A stretch of DNA of 64,000 nt from positions 35,108 through 99,107 of the forward strand of contig DRFO01000034.1 in assembly GCA_011050525.1 (NCBI GenBank). Direction: 5' to 3'. The notes below the pieces were generated by a model. The model did not search any database and was not told the origin of the DNA. It was given only the letters and a program-made list of their open reading frames with translations. The stretch comes from Halopseudomonas xinjiangensis. GTDB taxonomy: Bacteria; Pseudomonadota; Gammaproteobacteria; Pseudomonadales; Pseudomonadaceae. This document shows, piece by piece, positions 44,617-52,745 of this stretch (position 1 is the first letter of the stretch; each line of letters opens with the position of its first letter). A program made the translations under genes and the position numbers.

Positions 44617-46248
44617 ATGAGCGGTACTGGCAATCCCGAAACCTGGTTCGTGGGAGAACAAGACACGGCTATCGCAGCTTTGGATCGCGCAGTAGCGAGC
44701 CATCCAGACCGAGTGCTGCTCGACTTCAGTGGAGAATTATACACTTTTCGTGAAGTTGACTTACTTTCTACCAAGCTGGCTCACTCACTGGCTTCGCTGG
44801 GGATAACGCGCGGCGCTACAGTCGTTACCATGCTGGACAACAACATTGATGCCGTCGTGTGCTGGCTCGCGATCAACAAGCTCCGCGCCGTAAGCGTGCC
44901 CATCAATACCGCCCTACGCGGCGAGTTCCTCCGGCACCAGATCGCGGATGCCGACACCCAGCTACTCATATGTGAAGCCGGTTACATGGACCGCGTTGCG
45001 GCCATCAGCGGTCAGCTATCGGTACTGAAGCGCGTCCTGCACCGCGGATCGCTGGAAACGCCAGTCGATTGCACTGTGCCCGTTGCCTCGCTGGATGAAC
45101 ACCGAGGTACGGACACCACCGCGATCGAAGACAAGCCTGCTCCTTCTGATCTCGCCTGCCTGATCTACACCTCAGGCACTACCGGGCCCTCCAAGGGCTG
45201 CATGGTCAGTTATAACTTCATGTGCAATCTGGCGCGCCTGCAATTGCGCTCAGGGCCAGCCGATGAAAATGATGTGACCATCACTCCCCTGCCCCTGTTC
45301 CATATGAATGCCCTCTGCGTGACAATTATTGCGAGCATTCTGGTGGGCGCCCGCGCTGCGATATTACCGCGCTTCTCGGTTTCCAACTTCTGGCCTGAAG
45401 TGGAGCGCAGTGGCGCAACCATCGCGTCCATTCTCGGCGGCATGGGCGGTCTGCTCGCCCAGGCCCCCGACAGCGAATCCATGAAGCGCTGCTTCGGACA
45501 GATCCATACTGCCCGGGGCAACCCTTACACCGAGGAAACCAAGGAAATCTGGCGCACCCGGTTCGGCACTCCCCTGGTGGGCGGCAATGGTTACGGCCTG
45601 ACCGAAGCATGCGTGATCACTTCATTGGCCGCTGGCGAATACGCCAAACCCGGGTCATCTGGAAAACGCATCCCTGATTTTGACGTGCGCATCATGGATG
45701 ACCATGATCAGGAGCTGCCGACCAACGTAGCTGGCGAGATCGTGGTCCGCCCTCTACGTCCCGACATCATGTTCCAGGGCTACTGGCGGCGGCCGGAAGC
45801 CACCCTCAAGCTGATGAACAACATGTGGTTTCACACCGGCGACATTGGCAAATTCGATGAGGACGGCTTCTTCTTTTTTGTGGACCGCAAGAAAGATTAC
45901 CTGCGCCGTCGGGGCGAGAATATTTCAAGCTTCGAGATGGAATCTGCCTTTGCTGTCCACCCGGCGATCTCCGAGGTGGCGGTTCATGCAGTGCTCTCCG
46001 ACAAGGGCGAAGACGACGTAAAAGTAACGGCCATTCTGCATGAGGGCGCGTCACTAACCGAAGAAGAGCTGTTTCACTGGGCAACCGATGCCGTTCCCTA
46101 CTATGCGCTGCCTCGCTACATAGAGTTCCGCGACACGCTCCCCAAGAACCCACAGGGTCGGGTGCTCAAATACGAGCTAAGGGATGAAGGCAAGACAGCC
46201 AACACCTGGGATCTGGAAGACACCGATATCAGCGTCAAGAAGCGCTGA
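44617..46248 (+). CDS. AMP-dependent acyl-CoA ligase
   Basis: 543 residues of the AMP-forming ligase family. ATP-binding motif LIYTSGTTGPSKG (about 190), the GNGYGLTEACV motif, FHTGDIGKFDEDGFFFFVDRKKDYLRRRGENISSFEMES (hinge), and the C-terminal Lys region (KNPQGRVLKYELR). It activates a carboxylic acid as acyl-adenylate and transfers it to CoA. ATG 44617 follows GGAAGGAG; the ATG two codons earlier is not well spaced. It is probably the entry step that makes the resin-acid-type carboxylate a CoA ester (DitJ counterpart). Divergent from the TetR gene. Confidence 0.86.
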   Translation: MSGTGNPETWFVGEQDTAIAALDRAVASHPDRVLLDFSGELYTFREVDLLSTKLAHSLASLGITRGATVVTMLDNNIDAVVCWLAINKLRAVSVPINTALRGEFLRHQIADADTQLLICEAGYMDRVAAISGQLSVLKRVLHRGSLETPVDCTVPVASLDEHRGTDTTAIEDKPAPSDLACLIYTSGTTGPSKGCMVSYNFMCNLARLQLRSGPADENDVTITPLPLFHMNALCVTIIASILVGARAAILPRFSVSNFWPEVERSGATIASILGGMGGLLAQAPDSESMKRCFGQIHTARGNPYTEETKEIWRTRFGTPLVGGNGYGLTEACVITSLAAGEYAKPGSSGKRIPDFDVRIMDDHDQELPTNVAGEIVVRPLRPDIMFQGYWRRPEATLKLMNNMWFHTGDIGKFDEDGFFFFVDRKKDYLRRRGENISSFEMESAFAVHPAISEVAVHAVLSDKGEDDVKVTAILHEGASLTEEELFHWATDAVPYYALPRYIEFRDTLPKNPQGRVLKYELRDEGKTANTWDLEDTDISVKKR

Positions 46249-46259
46249 ACAGGCCTCCC

Positions 46260-46296
46260 GCGATCAACCGCCGCATGCTTGCGGGTAGTTGATCGC
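46260..46296 (+). terminator. Long hairpin downstream of the acyl-CoA ligase
   Basis: GCGATCAAC (46260-46268) pairs with GTTGATCGC (46288-46296), and the inner CCGCA pairs with TGCGG, around a 4-base loop. Strong structure without a T-tract, 12 bases past the ligase stop. Confidence 0.55.
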
Positions 46297-46298
46297 GC

Positions 46299-46453
46299 CT
46301 GAGAATACGGTGCTGGCTGCAGCCTTGAGTATCGAGCTGGTGCTTGTATGGGGTTGCTCTTCCTGGGAGGGTCAAGCACCAGCTTGATCTGCGGAGGTAG
46401 TCTGAGAATGCGGCGTTGGCTGACATATCGAGCTGGCGCTCGACAGTCCCAGG
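46299..46453. repeat. Tandem/inverted repeat remnants, element copy C
   Basis: Two related sequences beginning CTGAGAATRCGGYGYTGGCTG start at 46299 and 46402. Arms CCTGGGA...CAAGCACCAGCTTGAT (46362-46388) and ATCGAGCTGG-GCTCGACAGTCCCAGG (46427-46453) are inverted and match the arms of copies A and B. The core differs from A and B, and a partial arm (ATCGAGCTGGTGCTTG, 46331-46346) precedes it. Confidence 0.65.
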
Positions 46454-46475
46454 CCTCAGCCCCTTACAGCAAAAA

Positions 46476-46497
46476 GCCCGCCAGCAAGCTGGCGGGC
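46476..46497 (-). terminator. Intrinsic terminator of the 46540 SDR gene
   Basis: A 10-base GC-rich stem (GCCCGCCAGC with GCTGGCGGGC) followed on the minus strand by TTTTT (46471-46475). It is the clearest rho-independent terminator in the window and lies 43 bases past the SDR stop. Confidence 0.85.
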
Positions 46498-46539
46498 CTG
46501 TCAGCCTCGGCTGATTTTTTCGTGCGGGAGCTACCTCAG

Positions 46540-47337
46540 CTATTCCTTTACCGGAATATCGGCAGGCCTGGAATTATAGCCGGGCAGATGCAGTCCGCCG
46601 TCCACGTGGATGGTCTCGCCGGTGACAAAGCGAGACATCTCCGACCCAAGGAAAGCCACAACCGGACCGATATCCGCTTCAGGCTCGCCGCAGCGACCCA
46701 GCGGACGCATTGACGCTGAGCGTTCGGCGAAACCGGGATTTTCTGCTGCGAGCTTGTGAAAGGTTGCGCCCATCGCGGTGGGTGCAATGGCATTCACTCT
46801 GATATTGAAGCGACCCCACTCGGCGGCTGCGCTGCGGGTAAGCCCGAGGATTGCAGACTTGGCGGTGTTGTAATCGGCATGCAGCCAGGCACCGATCTCG
46901 GTATCGATCGAATAGAAATTGATCACCGAGCCGCCGCCGCGTTTACGCATGTGTGGCAGCGCAGCACGCATCGCCCACCAGGCTGCCCAGACAGTGGTAT
47001 CGAGGGTCTGCTGCAGCATCTCGTCAGTCTTGTCTTCCATCAAAACGTTGGGCGTCGGGGCGAAGGCATTGTTGACCAGAATATCGAGCCCACCGAATTC
47101 ATCCACTGCGGCCTGAACAGCGGCGGCAACATTTTCCTTGCTCGACACGTCCGTCCTGAAGAAGATGGCCTGACCGCCCTGCGCACGTATGTCGGCAGCA
47201 ACGGCTTCGCCCATTGTTTCATTCAGCTCTGCCACCACCACAGCAGCGGCCTGTTTGGCAAAATAACGGGCCACGCCTTCACCAATACCGCCGCCGGCAC
47301 CCGTTATCAGCGCGACTTTGTTTTCGAGTAGTCTCAT
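46540..47337 (-). CDS. SDR-family oxidoreductase
   Basis: 265 residues, classical SDR with TGAGGGIGEG, NNA and the active-site set S-Y-K (NFYSIDTEIGAWLHADYNTAK). The C-terminal RFVTGETIHVDGGLHLPG is the standard SDR finish. Divergent from the DUF2889 gene, with an ACA-N13-TGT motif in the shared spacer, and followed by a strong terminator. Probably oxidises or reduces a hydroxyl of the terpenoid substrate; the specific step is not determined. Confidence 0.83.
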   Translation of the reverse strand: MRLLENKVALITGAGGGIGEGVARYFAKQAAAVVVAELNETMGEAVAADIRAQGGQAIFFRTDVSSKENVAAAVQAAVDEFGGLDILVNNAFAPTPNVLMEDKTDEMLQQTLDTTVWAAWWAMRAALPHMRKRGGGSVINFYSIDTEIGAWLHADYNTAKSAILGLTRSAAAEWGRFNIRVNAIAPTAMGATFHKLAAENPGFAERSASMRPLGRCGEPEADIGPVVAFLGSEMSRFVTGETIHVDGGLHLPGYNSRPADIPVKE

Positions 47338-47358
47338 AATCCGCAGCCTTCTTAATAG

Positions 47359-47377
47359 ACACTTTTTTTGTTAATGT
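47359..47377. promoter_or_regulatory. ACA-N13-TGT motif between SDR and DUF2889 genes
   Basis: ACACTTTTTTTGTTAATGT shares the ACAC-W-TTTTT start and terminal TGT with the other island sites. It lies 21 bases upstream of the SDR ATG (47337) and 57 bases before the DUF2889 start. Confidence 0.45.
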
Positions 47378-47434
47378 TCATATTGTAGGCGCTTTCCCGG
47401 CTTAAATCCATCCTGCTTGCTTAAGGCTATCCAT

Positions 47435-48187
47435 ATGCTTTTCCGACGACGAGTAGAGATTCATACCCAGAAGGACGGTGAAATTCGCGCAGCGCTGGAG
47501 GATGACTTTCATCATTTCAGGGTCAGCATCCGTCATCACCAAGGGGTCGTTACGGCCATCCACGGCTACGCAGTCCGCTTTCCTTATACGGCCTGTCCCG
47601 GCGCAGCCAAGCCCCTGGAAGCCCTGATCGGCATGCAGTTGTCAGAGGTTGCCCACAGCGTCACCAGAGCCACGGATGGAAGGCATCAATGCACACACAT
47701 GCTGGACCTTGCAGGCCTGGCCATTGCCGCCGCAGCCAGGCAGGGCGAACACCGTATCTACGATGTAGAAATCCCGACACGGATCAACGGACGCACGTCC
47801 CCAGTCCTTTTCCGCGATGGCCAGCCGTGTCTGCAATGGCAGATCAAGGGCTCTCTCATAGAGCAGCCGGCGCCCTATAGCGGCGTTGATCTGAACCAGG
47901 GCATGGCGGGCTGGGCAATCAAGACTCTGGATCCAGAGGAGGCTGAAGCCGCCCTGCTGTTAAGGCGTTGCGCGACGATTTCCCGTGGGCGCGAATATGA
48001 CCTGGACGTGATGGAACATGCGAGGGAGACCAGCCTGTGCTATGCCCAGCAGCCGGTTCGAGCCGCGCAAGCGTTGCGCATGAAGGGCTCGACGCTGGAT
48101 TTTACTGATCGTCCCAGAGCGCTGTGCGCCAGCGATCAGGACTGGTTTGCTGGCACGGAGCCGAACCTTCCCGTTCAGCAGCTTTGA
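47435..48187 (+). CDS. DUF2889-family protein
   Basis: 250 residues. The family pattern is visible: a basic N-terminus (MLFRRRVEIHTQKDGEIRAALEDDFHHFRVSIRH), FPYTACPGAAKPLEALIGMQL, and CTHMLDLAGLAIAAAARQG. I identify it as DUF2889, which has no established function but recurs near genes for ring-hydroxylating systems and terpenoid breakdown. ATG 47435, preceded by AAGG, is chosen over the in-frame TTG at 47417. Divergent from the SDR and convergent with the dioxygenase beta gene. Confidence 0.72.
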   Translation: MLFRRRVEIHTQKDGEIRAALEDDFHHFRVSIRHHQGVVTAIHGYAVRFPYTACPGAAKPLEALIGMQLSEVAHSVTRATDGRHQCTHMLDLAGLAIAAAARQGEHRIYDVEIPTRINGRTSPVLFRDGQPCLQWQIKGSLIEQPAPYSGVDLNQGMAGWAIKTLDPEEAEAALLLRRCATISRGREYDLDVMEHARETSLCYAQQPVRAAQALRMKGSTLDFTDRPRALCASDQDWFAGTEPNLPVQQL

Positions 48188-48238
48188 GCCGGGCAATCAG
48201 AGACGCTACCGCGCAAAACTCGACCGCCAGACAGAACA

Positions 48239-48264
48239 AAGCCCGCCTTTTTCAAGGCGGGCTT
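48239..48264. terminator. Bidirectional terminator hairpin
   Basis: AAGCCCGCCTT (48239-48249) and AAGGCGGGCTT (48254-48264) give an 11-base stem with a 4-base loop. It lies between the convergent DUF2889 and dioxygenase beta genes and can serve both. Confidence 0.8.
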
Positions 48265-48306
48265 CATCCTCCGCATGGCCGGGTGTGACCGCACCCAACC
48301 AAACTC

Positions 48307-48867
48307 TTACAGGAACACGGCCAGGTTGGCGGTCCCCAAAACGGACTGATCCAGCAAGGCTTCCCGCTTGGCCAGTTTGAAAGTGCCATCCGCCTCGCGG
48401 CGAATCACGTCCCTGCGCTCACAACTGATCACATCGACGTGCGACTCGCTGAAGCGACTGCGGGTCATCAGCAGATAGCTGACCACCTCGAACTCATCAC
48501 TCTTGGCCGTTTCCCGCACCAATACATTGGTTACCAGCCGGCGAGTACGCGACGGCGGATCTTCCGCCCAGGCGCTCTTGCCCGACAGGCGCAGAATCCG
48601 ACCCATTACCGAGCGATAATCGTCATGAAAATGCATGACGCTACGCACGAAGCTTTTCGCGTGATCGACGCCCAGCCGAGTGTGGCGCAACGGTGCGGTA
48701 TAAACCAGATCCGTCGCCAGCCGCTCGCCCCACTCGCTCAGGCGAAGCTGATCAAGCAGTGCCGCTTCTTCATATAGAAAGGTAAGGATGGCGTTGTATT
48801 CAGCCGATCCGACCGGCACAGCCTGACCCTGCGGGGCTTCGGCGCTTTTTTCTTGAACTTGCTGCAT
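48307..48867 (-). CDS. ditA2: Ring-hydroxylating dioxygenase, beta subunit (DitA2-like)
   Basis: 186 residues. The cone-shaped beta-subunit fold is recognisable from FLYEEAALLDQLRLSEWGERLATDLVYTAPLR at the start and SRTRRLVTNVLVRETAKSDEFEVVSYLLMTRSR. It has no cofactor and gives structural support to the alpha trimer. It follows the alpha gene by 34 bases. In dit clusters the alpha and beta genes stand apart from the ferredoxin gene, as they do here, where the ferredoxin is 8 kb away. Confidence 0.78.
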   Translation of the reverse strand: MQQVQEKSAEAPQGQAVPVGSAEYNAILTFLYEEAALLDQLRLSEWGERLATDLVYTAPLRHTRLGVDHAKSFVRSVMHFHDDYRSVMGRILRLSGKSAWAEDPPSRTRRLVTNVLVRETAKSDEFEVVSYLLMTRSRFSESHVDVISCERRDVIRREADGTFKLAKREALLDQSVLGTANLAVFL

Positions 48868-48901
48868 GAGAAACTCCTGTTCTTATAGTCTGGAGAATGA
48901 T

Positions 48902-50308
48902 TTATTCAGCGCTCATCAGCTCGTTCCAGTAGAGCCACCAGTGCCACTGAGTATCGTCTTTGGTGAACCCTTCATTGACGATGCCAGGTCCGGGCCAGCC
49001 TGCAGGCTTGCCTGTTTCATACATGGCTTGATATTTCAGGGTCATGTGCTTGCCCATGGCGCCCTTGGCTGACAGCGTCATGTGCGGCCAGGTATCCGAA
49101 TCGTCCTGCTCGACCATGCCGGAGGTACCGAACAGCTGAATGGTCTGCTTGAGCATCTTCTCGCGCAGCTCTTCCGGCGCGTCCTTTTCGGCGAAGATCC
49201 AGTTGCAGAACTCCAGCTTGTCCGGACCACGGGGGATGTAGGTGTGCAATGTCATCGAGCCGACAACCGAACCATCTGGCTGCGGGATGTAGACGAAACC
49301 AAACAGGATATTGGGGAACATTCCGCCAACCTGCGGAGGCATCGTAGTAAGAACCTTGAGTTGATCCTCCGACAGGTTGCGTGCCAACTGCTCGACCATA
49401 TCCTTGGTCATGCCGGCTGGCGGCAGCGCATTGAGCTTTTCCTGAATGCTCAGATCGTCAGGCTCCAGACCGGTCAGGCGACGGATCTTGCGGGCAAGGT
49501 CAATACAACGCAGCGCGTGGCCGTGGGGAGAACTCACCTCGACACCGTACATTTCGGGAGTCAGATCCGGCTCATCGCTCTCTTGTGCAGCGGCGTCGCC
49601 CTTCTTGGCGTAGTTACCGACCTCACCAAGCCAGCGGTGCAATGTCAGCGTATGGAAACCGTCGGCAGCTGACTGCTCACCGGCAGTCTTCCAGTTGGCG
49701 TTGACCATGAAACGCTGCGGCGGCCCAAGCACTTCCATGCCCTTGTCGCTACGCAGGAAGAGAATATCGTAGTACCACTTGGCATCGCCGAGAAACTCGT
49801 CGAACGAAGGACCGTCGATATTCCAAGTCGCGAAGATCAACCCGCCATAGAGGACCGAGCGGGCTTTTTTCAGGCCAAGCTCGGATTCCGGAAGAAGGTT
49901 GCCATGCATGCATTCACGCTTCACCGGGGAGCCGATGAAGTCGCCGTTCGGACGGAAAGCCCAGCCGTGATAAATGCACTTGTGGATCTGCGCATTACCA
50001 CAGTCGGTCAGCGCCACGCGCATGCCACGGTGGGGGCAAACGTTCAGGGATACGTGAATGTCATCATTCTTGTCGCGCGTGACGATGACGGAGTCGCCGC
50101 CTATATCGCGAACCATGAAATCGTTCGCATTGGGAATCTCGGATTCGTGACCTAGCAATACCCAGGTCTTGCCGAAGATCTTTTCCATTTCAATCTGATA
50201 GATTTCCGGGTCCGACAGCACGCGCATCTGCACTTCACGGGTGTCAGGGTAAATCAGGTCGGAAATCTTGGTGCCATCAGAAAGCACCTGGCTGGTTTTA
50301 GTAAGCAT
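48902..50308 (-). CDS. ditA1: Ring-hydroxylating dioxygenase, alpha subunit (DitA1-like)
   Basis: 468 residues. The Rieske centre is C91-x-H93 (CPHRGM) and C111-x2-H114 (CIYHGW). The mononuclear iron ligands are H219 and H224 in AADGFHTLTLH, and the third (Asp) lies in the C-terminal half. It adds both atoms of O2 to an aromatic ring, giving a cis-dihydrodiol. Its own upstream region carries the inverted repeat at 50424. The role on 7-oxodehydroabietate is inferred from cluster content, not from measured identity. Confidence 0.77.
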   Translation of the reverse strand: MLTKTSQVLSDGTKISDLIYPDTREVQMRVLSDPEIYQIEMEKIFGKTWVLLGHESEIPNANDFMVRDIGGDSVIVTRDKNDDIHVSLNVCPHRGMRVALTDCGNAQIHKCIYHGWAFRPNGDFIGSPVKRECMHGNLLPESELGLKKARSVLYGGLIFATWNIDGPSFDEFLGDAKWYYDILFLRSDKGMEVLGPPQRFMVNANWKTAGEQSAADGFHTLTLHRWLGEVGNYAKKGDAAAQESDEPDLTPEMYGVEVSSPHGHALRCIDLARKIRRLTGLEPDDLSIQEKLNALPPAGMTKDMVEQLARNLSEDQLKVLTTMPPQVGGMFPNILFGFVYIPQPDGSVVGSMTLHTYIPRGPDKLEFCNWIFAEKDAPEELREKMLKQTIQLFGTSGMVEQDDSDTWPHMTLSAKGAMGKHMTLKYQAMYETGKPAGWPGPGIVNEGFTKDDTQWHWWLYWNELMSAE

Positions 50309-50423
50309 GTTCGCCTCCAGTTTTATTAGGGGTCTTGTCAGGCCGCGCTAAACATCAATTTATTGAATCCTTGGGTAAGTTCTGGCTCATTGCCAAGCAA
50401 ATCACATTGAATCAGATTTGTGA

Positions 50424-50442
50424 ACAGATTTTATTGATCTGT
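50424..50442 (-). promoter_or_regulatory. ACA-N13-TGT inverted repeat upstream of dioxygenase alpha
   Basis: ACAGATTTTATTGATCTGT: ACAGAT and ATCTGT are perfect 6-base arms separated by 7 bases. It lies about 115 bases upstream of the alpha subunit ATG and just past the stop of the FAH gene. The intergenic stretch 50309-50483 shows nothing else distinct. Confidence 0.55.
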
Positions 50443-50483
50443 ATCATTTTCGATCTGGATCCTGGCCAGAACACTGCTGTTCT

Positions 50484-51482
50484 TTAAAACGGATTGCCCT
50501 TCTCACCTACCTGGGTCCGTAACAGGCCGATTCCGTCTATTTCGAGCTCGACCACATCGCCAGGCTTCAAATAGCGCAATTGCTCCAGACCACAGCCGTT
50601 CCCCACCGTACCAGACCCCAGGAACTCCCCGCTGTGCAGCGTCTCGGACTGGGACACATGCGCTATCACATCTTCGAACTGCCAGCGCATGTCGCGAGTG
50701 TTGCCGCGGCCCCACTCCTCGCCGTTTACCCGGGCGATCATATTCAGATCATAGGGGTCTTCGAGTTCATCTGCCGTGACCAGACAGGGACCCATGATGT
50801 TGGCGGTATCAAAATCCTTGCCCTTGGCCGGGCCGAGCATGCCGCTCATCTCTTTGGCCTGGGCGTCACGCGCACTGATATCGTTGAAAATCGTGTAGCC
50901 AAAGATATGTTGTCTGGCGTTTTCACGCGTGATGTCCTTCCCGCGCTTGCCGATGTAGCAGCCAAATTCAAGCTCGAAATCCAGCGCCTTGCTATAGGCA
51001 GGCCACTCAAACTGATCGTCCACACCTACCACCGCAAAGCGGTTGCACTTGTAGTAGATCGGCTGGCAGTTGAACGTGTCGATGACACGGTCATCGGCGC
51101 TGGTATTCATGGCCTTGAGCGTCGCCTCGGGATCTGGCGTGCGCATCGCACGAAGGCGACGAGCAGCGGCAAAGCTCTGGCGCAGATGCAACTCGAAACA
51201 GGAACAATCGCGCATCTGCGGCGGCGGCTGGATCGGTGCCCGCAGCCGCACTGAAGCCCGCGCCTGCACAGCGGCAGATGGCGCCCGGGCAACCAGATTT
51301 CGGGCGAGCTCCATAGCGTCTTCCCCAGCCTCGGCAAGCGCTAGAACGCTGGCCAGCGGGGCCGCTCGACCACCATGAATTTCGGTGTAAGCCTGTTGCA
51401 GGTCGAGCACCGACTGATCCTGCTCGATCAGCGCGCCAGCCAGTTCCAGGCCTTCGCCATTTACAAAAGTGACCAACCTCAT
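50484..51482 (-). CDS. Fumarylacetoacetate hydrolase family protein (copy 2)
   Basis: 332 residues, the longest of the three FAH-fold enzymes here. It carries the FAH core motifs: FELEFGCYIGKRGKDI with the metal-ligand acidic residues, IFGYTIFNDISARDAQAKE, and GEFLGSGTVGNGCGLE. ATG 51482 follows GGAG at good spacing; the GTG at 51524 would overlap the upstream SDR stop. It is more like fumarylacetoacetase-type hydrolases than the smaller HpaG-like paralogues. Possibly cleaves the meta-cleavage product or a derived beta-diketone. Confidence 0.82.
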   Translation of the reverse strand: MRLVTFVNGEGLELAGALIEQDQSVLDLQQAYTEIHGGRAAPLASVLALAEAGEDAMELARNLVARAPSAAVQARASVRLRAPIQPPPQMRDCSCFELHLRQSFAAARRLRAMRTPDPEATLKAMNTSADDRVIDTFNCQPIYYKCNRFAVVGVDDQFEWPAYSKALDFELEFGCYIGKRGKDITRENARQHIFGYTIFNDISARDAQAKEMSGMLGPAKGKDFDTANIMGPCLVTADELEDPYDLNMIARVNGEEWGRGNTRDMRWQFEDVIAHVSQSETLHSGEFLGSGTVGNGCGLEQLRYLKPGDVVELEIDGIGLLRTQVGEKGNPF

Positions 51483-51510
51483 GGCAGCAATCTCCAGCTC
51501 ATCAAGCCAT

Positions 51511-52212
51511 TCATACTCGCCCACTCACTGGCAGACAGGCACCGGTAATGACCTGCCCCTCAGCCGACAGTAAAAAGGCGATAACGGCAGCTAACGCTTC
51601 AGGTGTCACCCAGGCGGTAAAATCCTGATCAGGCATGTCAGCCCGATTGGTCGGAGTATCGATGATGCTTGGCATCACCGCGTTGACCGTCACATCGCGC
51701 TGTTTAAGTTCTTCGGCGAGCGACTCGGTAAAGCGCGCTACACCCGCCTTGGAGGCAGCATAGGCAGACACACCCAGCCCGGCTTTGTTGGCAGCCAGCG
51801 CGCTGACGTTGACCACTCGCCCATTGCCCGCGCTCAGGATATGCGGCAGCGCTGCCTTGGTACTGACGATGGCGGTACGCACGTTCATCTGATACAGGCG
51901 ATCCCAGGTGTCCAGGGAGCCTGATTCAAAAGTTTCCCAGGCGAAGCCGCCGGCGACATTGACCACCGCATCTATATGGCCAAAGGTATCGACCACTCGA
52001 CTCATCGCTTGTTCTGCGGAGCCCGTTTCGGTCAGATTGACCTTGCCCAGGGGAAGAAAATCGGCGGTAGCAGCCAGCGAGGCAGGCACCTCATTCAGAT
52101 CCAGCGCTGCTACCCGGGCACCCCGCTCAAGCAATAATCTGGTCAGCGCGCTACCGAGCACACCAAAGCCGCCTGTCACGATCACAGCGCGGCCTTGCAG
52201 GGAAAGAGTCAT
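51511..52212 (-). CDS. SDR-family oxidoreductase
   Basis: 233 residues. Cofactor motif GGFGVLGSALTR, NVAGGF and the active site S-Y-K (VNVSALAANKAGLGVSAYAASK) are present. It is short, with a C-terminus VITGACLPVSGRV. It comes before the FAH gene (28-base gap) in the same unit. It may be the cis-dihydrodiol dehydrogenase or one of the alcohol oxidation steps. Confidence 0.82.
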   Translation of the reverse strand: MTLSLQGRAVIVTGGFGVLGSALTRLLLERGARVAALDLNEVPASLAATADFLPLGKVNLTETGSAEQAMSRVVDTFGHIDAVVNVAGGFAWETFESGSLDTWDRLYQMNVRTAIVSTKAALPHILSAGNGRVVNVSALAANKAGLGVSAYAASKAGVARFTESLAEELKQRDVTVNAVMPSIIDTPTNRADMPDQDFTAWVTPEALAAVIAFLLSAEGQVITGACLPVSGRV

Positions 52213-52279
52213 CGGAGGTCCTCCGCAAGCTAGTCTTATTAGAATGAGCCTGTGGGAGGCCCAGTAGAATTAAATTAGA

Positions 52280-52298
52280 ACACTTTTTTAATATATGT
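52280..52298. promoter_or_regulatory. ACA-N13-TGT motif in SDR/DUF35 divergent spacer
   Basis: ACACTTTTTTAATATATGT has the same spacing and T-rich core as the other sites but only 3-base arms. It lies about midway between the divergent genes starting at 52212 and 52348. Confidence 0.45.
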
Positions 52299-52347
52299 AC
52301 AAATGCTAACCTTGGATTACCCAGGTTGTTGAGACAGGATTTATCCG

Positions 52348-52743
52348 ATGCCGAGAAAGCTGCCAGCCCTCACCGGTGACAATCGCGCCTTTTGGCAAGG
52401 CGGTGAAAACAATGAGCTGCTGATCCACCGCTGTAGCGCCTGCACTCGTTACTTTCACCCGCCCAGTCCCGTTTGCCCCACTTGCAACAGCTTTGAAGTG
52501 GGCCCGCAGGCCGTGTCGGGAAAAGGTCAGGTGGCCAGCTTCACGATCAACCACCAGCCCTGGACACCCGAACTGCAGGAGCCCTTCGTCATTGCCATCG
52601 TGGAGCTGGAGGAGCAGACCGACCTTCGCTTTGTCAGCAATATCGAAGGGATTCCGGTGACCGACGTCCATATAGGGATGCCCGTCAGAGTGCACTTTCA
52701 GCAGGAAGACGATGTGTGGCTTCCACTATTTGTTAAGGATTGA
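52348..52743 (+). CDS. DUF35 zinc-ribbon/OB-fold protein
   Basis: 131 residues. The N-terminal zinc ribbon is CSACTRYFHPPSPVCPTC (two CxxC pairs, about 31-48), followed by an OB-fold (VASFTINHQPWTPELQEPFVIAIVELEE). DUF35 proteins pair with SCP-x-type thiolases in sterol and bile-acid side-chain breakdown, where the two form the active complex. The next gene begins 2 bases after its stop, which fits that pairing. Confidence 0.84.
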   Translation: MPRKLPALTGDNRAFWQGGENNELLIHRCSACTRYFHPPSPVCPTCNSFEVGPQAVSGKGQVASFTINHQPWTPELQEPFVIAIVELEEQTDLRFVSNIEGIPVTDVHIGMPVRVHFQQEDDVWLPLFVKD

Positions 52744-52745
52744 GC

